Shown here in pieces: positions 1 through 11,702 of a stretch of 64,000 nt of DNA. The stretch lies in contig NC_087062.1 in the NCBI RefSeq assembly GCF_963678635.1, forward strand, positions 79,731,200 to 79,795,199, written 5' to 3'. The stretch is from Symsagittifera roscoffensis (Eukaryota > Xenacoelomorpha > Acoela > Convolutidae). Every line of letters starts with the position of its first letter. Within the stretch, counting starts at the first letter, position 1. Position numbers and translations under genes: made by a program. The notes beneath the pieces were generated by a model. The model did no database searches, had not been told where the DNA came from, and was given only the letters and a program-made list of their open reading frames with translations.

Positions 1-2320
1 TACTCCTCTCATTAAATCCTCATGATCTTCTTTCAGGCCCTGTTTAAAGGTTGAGCATGCAAATAGATGATGGTCTGTGGAACTGCAGATTGCACAAAAA
101 GTCTCTTGTCTATGTCATTTTTGGGCTTCTATCAGTTATTTTCCTGGTTTGCAGGTCATCTGTTAAATATGCCATAACTGTTTTTGTAATATACTGATCC
201 CATCGGAGGTTTCAGCAGCAGATATTTCTTTGGACTTCAATCGCAGCTCTTCTCGGCTAGGTGCTTTGGTTGTAAGAGGTGTACAGTGCGTCACTTACAT
301 TGTCCTGATTTCATCGTTGTTCACACAATCAATGAACTTTGAAACTACTGCCAAGTTCATTGTGCTGTTTCACTCGTCCGGTTGACTACGCCTTCTAAGC
401 ATTACTAAGCCATCCAAGAATGTGTCTATGGTTTCATCTTGACGTTGTCTTCGTTTCTCGAAGCGAATAATTGCTTGCTGTCCTTGCACTCGCGAGCCAA
501 AGCGGTTTAACAGTATTTCGAAGATTTTCTCAGCAATGTCCCGTTGGTGTTGCTTTATGGCCATCACGCATTCAGGACTGTACCTTCCAAGTTGCTGGTG
601 AGCACACTGCTTTCTTGTCTTTCTGTCATGCTGTCTCCCCAAAATGCAATTTCATGACTTCAATCCATGCATCTACACAACCGTCAGATTCATCCTTAGA
701 ACATCTCGGTATCTTGAACACCCTTTTAGACTTCTCGTTGCGCTCATTGATCCTGGAAAACCTTGTGATAAAAATCTCCTAAGACCTGCTAAGAGGCTCA
801 AACGCCGTGGCCATCGCCGTTGCATTTCGTGAAAATCCACTTCGATTGTTCGTATCTGCTGATTGAGACTCTGGAGCATCCCTCCTGTTCGAGTCGCTGG
901 GCTGAGCTGTTGCCGGATTCGATTGATTCCAATTTGAGAAATCACCTCTTTTAATCGCTTGTTCGTCTCGCGTAAGTCTTTCGTTCGAGACTAGTTTACT
1001 GCCAGTAGAGCCCCCTCTGATTTTCGTGGGATTCCTAGGCCGGTGACTCCCAGCAGCGTTGCTGCATGAGTTTACCCTTCCTCCTGTGGACCCTGTTTGA
1101 ATGCTCAGTGTTTGAATGCTCATTGAAGTTCATTCTCGGTTCTCTGCTAGCTTCCCTCGAGTGTGCTCCTCTGTTTCTGGGTCGTCTCCTGTTTCCAGGT
1201 GACCATTCAATCTGTCCATTATGGGCTGAGTGCATCTTTCCAGCATCGCGTCTATCCTTGTATCGAGAGTCCCCTGAGTCTGCTCTTGCTGACACCCAAG
1301 TTGATCAGGTCACTTCTCAATCGTTTCCCTCTTTCTTCAGCCTTCCATGTCATTCGCGACAATTTTCAGGTAAAATACTCAACAGTCCTGTCTTTTAAAC
1401 GTTTTTCGCTTTTACTAACCTCCTAACTGTTGCGATTTATTTCCATCCGTAGACTTTCTCTCCCAACATGATCTCCTTTTTCCAGTTTATTCAATCTTAT
1501 TGCAATTTGTTCTTTCTGATCAGCCACGCTATCCACAATCCTGGTCAGGCCTCTTCCACTGATGCTCCGTTGTCCACCAGTGGAGTCACTAGTGGTGGCG
1601 TTACCTTGTTCAATCCAGGCAGTTTGGTACTGGTTGAGACTCGTGTTTTTCCATTCTGTCTACCTTCATACGGTCCTCTAGTTCCCCTAGTGTGATCCCT
1701 GACCCGATGACTCGTTCCTGATTGCATGTCTCAATTTGCCATTGTCATGAACTCTCTCGATTGTTGTATTTCATCAATAGTCTTGTTTATGTTTCTGACC
1801 GAACCAAATCGATCCGAATAGCCATTATCCGTCTTTGCGGGTGCTTCGTTTTCTTGAGTCGAACTACTCCAGCTCACTTGAGACTCAGAGTCATCAATTT
1901 CTCGATTATCTTTTTCCCTTGGTGGGTGTCGACTTCATCGCCAGTTCTTGTTCCCCTGGTGATTAGAAAAAAATATCCCAACGTGTTCTTTACTCGTTCC
2001 GAAAACGAAGAAGACGTTGCCGCTTTCTCAGTTACTCCACGCATCATGGCATTGACAGCAGGTGAGCCTCCTACTGCCGGGTTTTCCATCGAAATGTCGA
2101 ACATTTCTGGCATTTCCTCTCGATCAAGAGTCCCGGTTGAATTAGCGAAATTGTGGCCCTATTCCCATTTTCTTCGGTTCCACGTCCCGCCCGATTCTCA
2201 TCCGGACTGGGGTTTGGATGAGTCTCTACTTCCATATTTGTTTTTTTGTCTTCCAGGAATTTGACTTAATGTTTCAATCATTCCGCCAGAAACTTTCTTC
2301 CCCTTCTTGTTCCGAGTCAT
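1..2320 (-). pseudogene. decayed gag gene of an LTR retrotransposon, running off the window start
   Basis: Reading from an ATG at 2320 downward, the translation is a retroelement Gag broken by several stops and frame changes. Recognisable stretches are the N-terminal segment around 1874-2113 (MFDISMENPAVGG), a capsid-like stretch around 640-780, the segment at 370-642 with RFEKRRQRQDETIDTFLDGL and LRRRSQPDE, and a zinc-knuckle-like CAIC...H...C cluster below 120. The charged Gag core with a DETID-FLD motif is typical of a family of Ty3-like Gags widespread in invertebrates (from memory). No intact ORF exceeds about 110 codons, so the copy is dead. Its pol would lie before position 1. Confidence is high for Gag homology and moderate for the exact ends. 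Confidence 0.7.
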
Positions 2321-2416
2321 CTTGATTCTTTCCACAAAAGGATCATTCATTGATTTCTCTTGTTTCTTCCGTATAAACTTCCCGGAGCTATCACTTAGCT
2401 AAAGAACCCTCAACTT

Positions 2417-3126
2417 GTCTAGTTTCATCTTAAACTATTTTACTGTTAACCCACTTGATTCGCTTGCTACTGTATTTGTTGTCTAACCATAGATAATAGT
2501 AACACGACACGAAAATGTCCAAAAATTTTAACCAAAAAGTGACCACAAATCTTATTTAGTTATCACAGTAAAGCGTATTTCGAATTTATGCACAGTATTG
2601 ACCTACTTTTTTATTAGTAAAACATTAGCACAGTCTGGTGAAGTCAATATCTTTAAGAGATAGTGCACTCACTACCCAATCCAGAAAAAAAAATTTTTTC
2701 AACTTGAGTAAGGAAGAATCAAAAAAATGTATGTGTTTTGCGATTGGTTTGTCGCAATTTTCCAGATTAGACTTTAAATAATGTCTAGTTTCATCTTAAC
2801 CTATTTTACTGTTAACCCACTTGATTCGCTTGCTACTGTATTTGTTGTCTAACCATAGATAATAGTAACACGACACGAAAATGTCCAAAAATTTTAACCA
2901 AAAAGTGACCACAAATCTTATTTAGTTATCACAGTAAAGCGTATTTCGAATTTATGCACAGTATTGACCTACTTTTTTATTAGTAAAACATTAGCACAGT
3001 CTGGTGAAGTCAATATCTTTAAGAGATAGTGCACTCACTACCCAATCCAGAAAAAAAAAATTTTCAACTTGAGTAAGGAAGAATCAAAAAAATGTATGTG
3101 TTTTGCGATTGGTTTGTCGCAATTTT
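2417..3126. repeat. near-identical direct duplication of ~345 bp
   Basis: Copy 1 runs from about 2417 to 2761 and copy 2 from 2783 to 3126, separated by about 20 bp. The copies differ at very few sites: one substitution near the start (taaac versus taacc) and a length change in a poly-A tract. The duplication lies just upstream of the gag remnant, so it could be LTR material of that element duplicated in place; no PBS was recognised to prove this. The high identity means it is recent. Confidence 0.85.
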
Positions 3127-3574
3127 GTAGTCAAACAGAATTCTAAGGAAGGAGCTTCCCCTGCTTAATGCCGCACTAAACAGATGAAACTTGAAGGCAG
3201 TGTTCTTCTCAAGTGGCCGACTATTGCACCCACCGATTTCTGTAATACCTATCTGCCTTCGGATTGCCCGAGCTAGAACTACTAAAATTCTCAAAGCAAC
3301 CACTGTTCCGAAAATCAGTTTCGGATTCTAATCCAAATAAATCAGTGTCGAATTTTGTTGCCGGTTAGACCTAGAGTCGCGATTGGAGACCTGTTTTGAT
3401 TTTCCTATGGTCTTCTCAGTTTTTATTTAAAGACAAGTTACCAGTGCAGTTACTGGTTTTCTGTCTTTCTTGGTCTGCTTCTCTGTCCTAATATCTTAAT
3501 TCTGTTCACTTAGTGTCTTGTTTTCGTTTACGTACGTATTAGGATCTCTTTGATTGCATTCGTAAAAAAACTAT

Positions 3575-3945
3575 TTAGACCCTCCGGATCAGTGTTCAGG
3601 GAACCTTCCGAATTGGCAAAAAACAGGACCCCTCAGTTTTAGGACCCCTCCAGAATGGCTTAAAACAGGACCCTTCCAAATTGAGACCCTGCAGGATTGT
3701 TAGAAAATAGGACTCTTCCGAATTGGTGCCTCTCCAGATTGGCAAAATTTGACCCTTCCGAATTGGCAAAAAACAGGACCCCTCCGAATCGGAAACCCCT
3801 CCAGATAGGTAAAATATGACCCTTCCAAAATGTCAAAATGGGAAACCGATACTTTTCCAGATACGGTTTCAAAGCCTTTTATGCAAAATCAAAACAAAAA
3901 GGGTTCGTTCTGGCTTCAGACCCTTCCGATTTGAAGCTATGCGGC
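3575..3945. repeat. degenerate minisatellite built on a GACCCTTCCGAATTGG-type unit
   Basis: About ten imperfect iterations of a unit resembling GGACCCTTCCGAATTGG followed by an A-rich segment (GCAAAAAACA) occur, with units varying between CCTTCC, CCCCTCC and CCTCTCC. Unit length is irregular (about 20-40 bp). Single stray units appear elsewhere (near 4487 and 6203). The 70-codon reading frame on the minus strand here is a by-product of the repeat and is not called as a gene. Confidence 0.75.
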
Positions 3946-5084
3946 TTACTTAACAATTTTCCTTAACAATGAGAGGTCTTTTAATAACTCTATTTCTGAC
4001 TCTACTGTCGTTTTCTAGGTTCCCTAACCTTCCTTTTTGTCGAGAACAACGTAAAAATGCCTTAATCAATCGTCACTGCCGTTTGGTAGGGTATAAAGAC
4101 TTCCAAAAAAAAATTACAAAACCCTGAAGGGTATACCTTCAAAAACCCGTTGTTTGCTATCAACACTTCTTCAAGTTTTTTTGTGCTTAGCTTCTTCGCA
4201 AAACGATTAGCTCACGTTTAGGTCTACTTAATTTTTGATTTAAAGGCACCAAGATGAACTGGATTGGTTCAATTGTTCTAAAGTTATACAGCAAAACGTC
4301 TTTTGAGAAGATTCAAATATTTTTCAAACTTAAAGGTTCCGCTTAACTTTTTCTGAAATTCTCTTCCTCTTTGACATCAAAATTATCGATTCCAGCTCGG
4401 AAGACCTATTTTTTTCTAGTTCAGTGCAAAAATGAACGTCTAAAAAGTTTCAGCTGAAAAAAAATCTCAAAAACCATGCTACTTGGACACCTCCGGATTG
4501 ATGAATCTACTAAATCAAACACATTAAGTTCGATTTCACTGGGGTAAGGAAGGTTGTCGGCAAATGGGTTCTAAAACCTGTCAATTCCTGACAACAATTT
4601 TTATCGCACGAACTCGAAACTTTTCAAAAGTTTCTTATTTTGCGGCGTTTCGTTTTTTCAAAATCACGAAACAACAAATTTCTGTATCCAATTAGTTTCA
4701 ACAACGTCTGAACTAAATTCAACCGGTTGCTTTAGTTATATCAGTCCTGTCTTAATGTAACTCACTATCTTTGTCTTTTTTTGTTTAAAAAAAGTTGATA
4801 TCTCAAAAATTGCGTTTTGTGGCTAATCAAAATATACTTGATTTGAATCTAAAAAGCGGTCTGTTTACGTTCTATTTGACTGAAGAAATGTGTAGGGATT
4901 TTAGTACGAGTAGTACAAATAGTAGTACTAAAAGTTACTAGTACCTCCAGGTCCATTCAATGTCCGATTTAAGGTGCTTAACTCGGAAATTCGCAACTCT
5001 GTTGAGGATCACTACTGTGCAGTCACTGTCGAGCCCCCACAGATTTATTGATAACGTACTTTCTTTACCAAAAGGGATACAAAA
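3946..5084. other. intergenic AT-rich stretch
   Basis: No ORF with recognisable similarity, no RNA gene and no clear repeat array was seen, apart from one stray CCTCCGGATTG minisatellite-like unit near 4490 and a short TAGTAC-type simple tract near 4902-4940. Confidence 0.5.
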
Positions 5085-5590
5085 AGGCGCTCGACAAACA
5101 GGCAAAACATAAAACTTATCACATGTATTTAATAAGTCTATCACAACAAAATTTGTTTCTCCACTGTACGGTGGGGTGGTTTCTGGTCACACTCAAAGAT
5201 ATCAAATCTGGTCTCCAAACTTTACTGCTCAAATCTTCTTAGTTTTCGAGAAATGGCGTTTTTTTCTAAAAAACGTTGATATAGAGAAACTTTTACTTTT
5301 TTATATTTGTCAAACTTATGAATGGGCGCTTTCGGATTGCACTCAGCGCTTGCAAATCTGGTCTTAAAATGTTACAGCTCAAATCTTTCGGTTTCCGAGA
5401 TATGAGGTTTTATGGTTTTTCAAACTAATTCAAAGCAAATTTGATTCAAAAAAATTAACAAAACTTGAGTTTCTCCACTATATTGGTTTGATTTCTGATG
5501 AAACTGAAGAATTACAATAATGGCCTCAAATTTTTACATCTCAAGCTTGTTTGATTTTTGAGCTATTTGTGACTTCAACTTTACCCTCTG
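5085..5590 (+). repeat. diverged dispersed repeat, copy 1
   Basis: The segment starting GCGCTCGACAAACAGGC is repeated at 7157-7625. Within it a module of about 150 bp recurs two to three times: each iteration has CAAATCTGGTCT, then TTACTGCTCAAATC or TTACAGCTCAAATC, then a TTTCGAGAAATGGCG or TTTCCGAGATATGAGG phrase. It is therefore a short internal tandem array that was dispersed as a whole. No coding potential was recognised. Confidence 0.75.
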
Positions 5591-7149
5591 CGTTCCAAAC
5601 CTTACTTCCGGCCCTAGGCCAAGGGCCTTATTTAGAGCATCAGCTCGGCGCAGAGTGCTTCGGCTTCGTTAATGGGTCTGCCGATCATGATGTTAAAGAA
5701 TAACACCCAGGAGCGTCAAAAAAACGTATATGTTACATTTTCCCAGAAGTACATACCGACGGAAAAAAAGAGGTAGGTCCCAAAAACGACTGGTTAGCGT
5801 TTAAATAGCTTCACATGCTTTCCACCGTCTCTAGCAAAGCCATTTTAAGGTGTGGTTCATTAACATCGGGTCGACAAAGTCATTACATTTTGAGTCTATC
5901 GGCCAAACCGCGCAAATTAACTTAGTGGCATGCAGAAATAGTGAGCTCATGGCTGGGTCTCAGTATCCCCAAACCGCGAGGTCACTCCTAAAATTATGGC
6001 TGCTACTTAATTATCATATTACTATTGTTTTTGTTCAGTAGATAAAAACCATCATATTCATCGGAGATGGATCAACCTTTTCCCTCAACTCCCAAACTTT
6101 TCATATTCTGGAAAATGAATTAGATGTTATATAGCTTCAGTTCAAGACATTCTGGAAAGCTAAAAATTGCTAAAATTCAGTATTCACAGCCTTTGCCGAG
6201 ACCCTTCCGGATTCCTGAATCCGGTTGCAGACCTGTCTTCTTGAGGACCAGGAGGGGTAGCAGATCTTCCATATAGCCCTTTGAATTCTCGTGAACTGCT
6301 CGGTTACGATTGTAGCTGTAAAATCGTTAGAACTTGGAGCGTTCTTCGACTATTCATATATATATAATTTTTATCGTTCGCGATATCTCTTCTACGTTTT
6401 GTTTTTGTTAGCGAAAACTGTCGTTCTGGTTTCCGCGCATTTTCTGTTGTCGCGAAAGTTCAAAGTCGTTACATGTCTTTATTTTCGAACGAATTGTTAA
6501 AAGTTACTTCGCCACCTCAAATTGAACCTTCCCAATGCGTTCAATTGAACGGTCAAGACCACTAAGCACTCAAAACAGCCAATTTTCTAAATAAACTGCT
6601 CCAAACAATATTTGTTGATGACATGTATTTCAGACCATTCTGTTCTAATGTCACAGTAACTAATGTAACTGTCAAACCGTTACATTTCGGGATGTCTCAT
6701 CTTAAAATATAGGTTATTTTTGTTCTCCTTGTTTCACTGTATCTGTCGTACAAGCTCTCTCTGATTCTAGCCAGCGGCAATTGTCTGTCATTTTCGTGCT
6801 TTTCAGTTTCGCGAAATTTCAAGATCGTTACGTGTCTATATTTTCGAATGATTTTCGAAAATAATTATTTTGTCAATATAGACCCTGCCCGATTCGTTCT
6901 TTGTAACAAATAAAAACATATGTCGTCAAATTCTTCGCATCGTACGATTAAACTTCTTAAAACAGTATTCGTTTTTTTCTTGCAATTTTCGCTGTCATTC
7001 TGTCATTGGCTTGTCTAATAAAAAACTCGCTGATAAGGGTTTGTCTCACCCGAGCTCAGAATGTCAGCGGCGCAACACCAGACTCCCCAGGCCAGGAGCT
7101 TTTTCCCCTAGACCAGAGACATACTTGACAACACTGTCGCTCAAATCCC
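5591..7149. other. intergenic stretch with small duplications
   Basis: No gene was recognised. A segment near 6411-6490 (GTTTCCGCGCATTTTC, GTCGTTACATGTCTTTATTTTCGAA) is loosely repeated near 6783-6855, suggesting an old local duplication. A stray GACCCTTCCGGATT unit of the 3.6 kb minisatellite sits near 6203. Confidence 0.45.
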
Positions 7150-7625
7150 GCAAAGGGCGCTCGACAAACAGGCTCAAACATCAAACATTTCACATGTATT
7201 TAATAAATCAATCACAACAAAACTCAGAGATATCAAATCTGGTTTCCAAATTTTACTGCTCAAGTTTTTTTGATTTTCGAGAAATGGCGTTGTTTTTGGA
7301 TTTATTTTCAAAAAAACATTGGTTTAAAGAAAATTTCACATATTTCACATTTGTGAAACCTATGAATGGGCGCTTTCAGATTGCACTCACTGGTTGCAAA
7401 TCTGTTCTTAAAATATCACAGCTCAAATTTTTCGGTTTCCGAGATATGAAGTGTTCTGATTCTTTCAAATTGATTCAAAAAAATTTAACAAACTTGAGTG
7501 TCTCCACTGTGTTGGTTTGATTTCTGTTTAAACTGAGGGATTGCAATACTGGCCTCAAAATTTTACTTCTCAAATTCGTTTAATTTTCAAGCTATGGCGT
7601 TTTTTGTGACTTCAGCTTTACCCTC
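7150..7625 (+). repeat. diverged dispersed repeat, copy 2
   Basis: Matches copy 1 at 5085-5590 across its length, including GCGCTCGACAAACAGGC, ATGAATGGGCGCTTTC and the AAATCTGGT...GCTCAA modules. It carries different small deletions, so the copies diverged after dispersal. It ends with TTTACCCTC like copy 1. The 169-codon ORF across it (7011-7520) has no recognisable protein features. Confidence 0.75.
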
Positions 7626-7782
7626 ATTTTGTCAGGCTACAAAATGGGATACAAAAATGACCTCCAAGTTCGACTGTCAATTTATTCAAGTTTGCGACAT
7701 TTTACCTTTCTTGTCACTTTTGTTTAATTTTGAAACTAACAAAATTTTCAACCAAGTGCATTGACGCTGGCATGGAACTGTT

Positions 7783-10700
7783 AAGAAGAAGAAGAAGAAG
7801 AAGTAGTAGAAGAAAGAATTAATTCCCTTAAACAATAGATTAAGGCAAAAACAAAAACAGAAATATCAAGTCAAGAGCGACAGTTTGAGCAGGTGGATTT
7901 CAAGAACCATGAACACGAGTTCATTTGATTAAAAGTTGACACAGTTCTCTCTAAAAGACGTTCCTTGACTCTTCTCTTGAAAAATTCGAGGGGAGCGAAG
8001 ATGTCTACTCCAAGTTGGATCAACTGGTTGACCAATTTCTCAACGCGATGAAAGAAGAACTTCTCAGTCTGTCACTTCTTTGCTGTTTGAATTGTGCAGA
8101 GGATGGTGGATTTCCGGCTGGTGGTCACCTTAAAAAAAGAAATACGCAGAAAACGGCAATTTTGTATGACCAAGTAACCTTTTGTAGAACAGTAACACAT
8201 CGTTGAAAATAAGATGATAACAGATAGGCAAAGTTTTCGTGAGAAATAACTCTATAGGGTATTGAACCAATAACCCATTTCAGACACTTTCGATTGAAAC
8301 TTTCAAGTTTTCGGATATAACATAATGAAGGAAACCAAACAGGGGATGCATAAAAATTGATACTCTTTTTACACATGTTAACAAACATGAGCTTGGTGGA
8401 TTGAGAGACAGTGAAAGAAAAATTGCGCCTGATAAAATGAAGTGACTTGTTACATAATAACTGCTTTTTATTGATATGTATCATCCAGTTCAAGTCATCA
8501 GAGACAAGTAAACCAAGGTCTTTGACTATATTTGAGGCAGTTATGTCCTGGTCGTTGACCATCACATGACGAGGAAGATTGCCTTTGAAAACAATGAGAC
8601 TGCACTTATCGTGATTGACCGATAAATCAGTTGCAGTACACCAATTTGTAAGAGAATCAATATCATGCTGTAGAGAAGTAATATCAGTAGAAAACAACTT
8701 TGAATCTTCAGCGAACAAATAACATTAGGAAACTTCTATACACTCTGGCAGATCATTTATGAAAAGAAGAAACAGAAGCGGCCCCAAGAAGCTGCCTTGA
8801 GGAACGCCACAAGTAACAGGAAGTGGATTGGAAGTGTGCGAATTTATACGATCACACTGTGATCGGTTACAGAGTTACGACGAAAAAATTAACAAGAAAT
8901 CATGATCGAAACCACACATCGATAGCTTGTTTAGAATGATATCATGACAAACAGAATCAAAGGCTTTACTAAAATCAAAATTAACAGCAGCAGAAGGAAC
9001 GTTGAAATCACTAGTGTGGTATACTTCGACAAGAAACGATAAAAACTGTGTTACTGTTGATCGCAGTTTTCTGAAACCATGCTGAGAGTTTGACAAATGT
9101 TTTCCAATCTTTGGATATATATGATTGAAGAGAACTTTCTCAAAACATTAACCAAGGGGGTGTAAGATATTGATAAATCTGTAGTTTTTAATATCATTAG
9201 GAGACCCTGACTCCAGAATTGGAGTAACAAAAGCCCATTTCCAAGCAACAGGTCAGACGCAAGTGTTGATAATAATGTAAAAAAAACTAACAAGAGGAGA
9301 AAGTAACGACGTACAACATTTATTTAAAAAAAGCAGGAATAAAGTCAACAGAGCAGGTGTTTTTAACGAATATCAACATGAACTGTCAACCGACGGAGAC
9401 ACATCGGCTTCCAAAAATTTGATATCAGAATCAGGAGAAACAGCCGGTACAGTATAGTCAGACACAGGCTTCCGGAAAACAGAAGCAAAATATTTGTTGA
9501 AAAGTTCACTGATAGACTCGTCACAGACAGCGTGCTTACGGCCCCAATGAAGGTTGTTTGGAATGATTGTAGACTTCTTAAACTTTCTCAAGAATTTGAA
9601 AGCCCAAGAAGGAGAGGAAGGATAAAACTCTGAAAAAGCAATTTTTTATCCAAAACAACTGAGTTGGGGAAATCACTCTCTAACCGAGTCATGTAGGACG
9701 GATTCGAAATTTTTTTCCGTCGCAGAGTTCTGAGTGTATTGGCTAAATGAATAGAATGAGAAGAGCAGTGATAAGAAAAATCAAGTTTTCTTTTACTATT
9801 TTAAGGGCAAAAATCATCAAGTGCGGCTTTAATAGAAACATCAAAAGTGGAGAGGAAATCAATTTGAGAATTTGAATACAACTTGGTGTAAAGAGGTTCT
9901 AACAAACAACTAAAACGTTCCATGTTGAAACTCTTCTTTGAAAGCTTTGAGACATCAGGTGTAACCAATCATCACTAGAGACATCCAAATGAGCGAAAAT
10001 TGGATAATGGTCTGAGTAGGTTTTCTCTGAACGATAGACTACAAATCTCTGCAGGTCATTCGACCAGAAAAATTTTACCAGACAAAAAAGCCGGAAAAGT
10101 CAATAATTGAAACAAGTTGAGATCATCAAACGCGCTCGAAATGTTCATCGAATATTCAGAGGATGCATAGTATGAGCTCCAACAGACGCCAGCTAAACTG
10201 GTAGCGACCGATGTGTTTGAGTACCTCATCATGATGGTTTTGAACAGCGTTTATGAGTGTAGATGACTCAACGCGATAGTCGGAACTGGGAGGGGGATTA
10301 TAAACAACCATCACACCAAAAAACGTCTGATTGACTTTGATGACAATTGAACAACTGAGGTCACGAAAACTGTATAAATGAAGGAGATTGAAAGAATAAC
10401 CTTTACGGCATGCAATAAGAACACCACCGTGGACACCGTTTAATCTGTGACAGCGAGAAACTACAACGAAATCATTAAATGGGAAAACTTCATGACAAAT
10501 AATATCATTATAGAGCCATGTCTCAGTAATAAAGAGTACGTTGACAGAGTTGGAAGAAAGAAAATTAGAAAGCTTGATACGCTGGGAGATTTTGATAAAA
10601 CTTTAAACCTTAATTAGGCACAACTTTAACTCTGACACTCAATCAGGAGCGTTAACTTCCACATAATCATGAAGTAACTTCAGATTACTAATTTTCAATA

Positions 10701-11480
10701 CCTTTTTCTAAATCTTGTCGCTTGTTGATACATCAGATCTCAATTTGAGGAGTTTACGCATTGTGATCTACTCTGAGGGAGACAACGATTTCGAAATATA
10801 AACAGGAAAACAATAAGTTTTCAGCTTGTAAGACTTGGATAGAAGCTTCTTGCAATCGAACTGCAAGTGAACTCAACAAGAAAGAATCTGGGTGGGGACG
10901 CATTGGGGTTTTTCTTACCAAGACGTCTGAATGACTTCAAACGTATGTGGTTTTCTTCCCCAAGATGTGACAAAATAGAATTCAAATTGAAAATATCAGA
11001 CTCTGTTTGTGAAATGAATTAGCCTTTGCTTTCAGAAATACCATCAAACTTCAACTCATGAGTCCAATGATTATCAGCTTGAGCAGATACAGGTATAACA
11101 GGTACAACAGGCGTGGCAGTAACAGCTGGATACTTCGGATCAGAAACAGGTACAGAATCGGCAAAATTTTCGTTGCAACTCTATCAATAGTCGAAGGAAA
11201 ATCAGAGAGAGCATCTTTTATGACTTCTTGAATAGTAGAAGATGAAAGGACAATAGAATTCTTTTGTAAACCAATATTGCATTTGAACAGGAGCAACTTA
11301 GCCTTTACTATCTGTGGTAGAAGGTCTACTGGGATTCACGAGCAGTTGCAGTGATACCAGAGGTCGCATAGGTCACAATGAATCCATTGGTTACCGCCAC
11401 TCTTGTTGCACTTCCCGCACTAGTCACCAGGAACATCGGAGACAGAGGATCATCTCCTCGATTTCGTCGTGACCTTGCGA
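7783..11480 (-). mobile_element. LINE-B: decayed CR1/L2-type non-LTR retrotransposon
   Basis: On the minus strand, pieces of a non-LTR element follow in order: a PHD-finger remnant of ORF1 (about 11338-11420, with CGKCNKSGG, HCDLCDLWYHCNC), endonuclease remnants (about 10150-10600, with NDFVVVSRCHRLNGVHGG and VVYNPPPSSDYR), reverse transcriptase pieces (about 8740-9290: SQHGFRKLRST, DFSKAFDSVCHD), and the thumb region (8125-8718) whose first residues FAED are a changed FADD catalytic motif. The C-terminal tail (FFFHRVEKL...LEFFKRRV) decays down to about 7930, and a (CTT)n tract (GAA on the plus strand, 7783-7808) looks like the 3' microsatellite tail. Many stops and frameshifts make it non-functional. 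It lies immediately 3' of LINE-A in the same orientation. Confidence 0.85.
8125..8718 (-). pseudogene. reverse transcriptase C-terminal fragment of LINE-B
   Basis: A 197-codon open stretch corresponds to the RT region from the catalytic FADD box onward. The box reads FAED, losing the Asp-Asp pair. The downstream DLGLLVSDDLNW segment is the standard 'KDLGV-vs-dLkW' region of CR1/jockey-type RT, followed by a typical thumb (KLESFNRKCLKWVIG). The rest of the domain lies upstream in other frames around 8740-9290. It is a fragment, not a host gene. Confidence 0.8.
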
Positions 11481-11632
11481 GATATGAACCTATTTAAAAA
11501 GTTGATTTATTCAGTTTTATTTACCGAGATGAAATTTTTTAATTATTAATTTTCAATTTTTTCCACTAAGTATAAAGAAACTAGAACTACCGTCACTTGA
11601 ATACCGCAGAAGGCGATGAACAATGATAGAAA

Positions 11633-11656
11633 TTGTTGTTGTTGTTGTTGTTGTTG
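11633..11656. repeat. (TTG)8 microsatellite, probable LINE-A 3' tail
   Basis: A pure trinucleotide run, reading CAA repeats on the LINE strand and lying about 47 bp past the ORF2 stop codon. Short 3' microsatellites are typical of CR1/L2-type LINE termini. Sequence below it, to about 11510, has AATAAA-like signals on the minus strand that may belong to the flank. Confidence 0.7.
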
Positions 11657-11702
11657 GGGATTCACAGCACTGCTGTTGGGAGTCTTGGTCCCGGCGTCTT
11701 CT

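Noticed and set aside
1722-2264. 180-codon plus-strand ORF
   Set aside because: It is antisense to the decayed gag, whose minus-strand frame gives recognisable Gag residues.
7011-7520. 169-residue plus-strand ORF
   Set aside because: It runs across the diverged repeat copy 2; the homologous copy 1 does not keep the frame.
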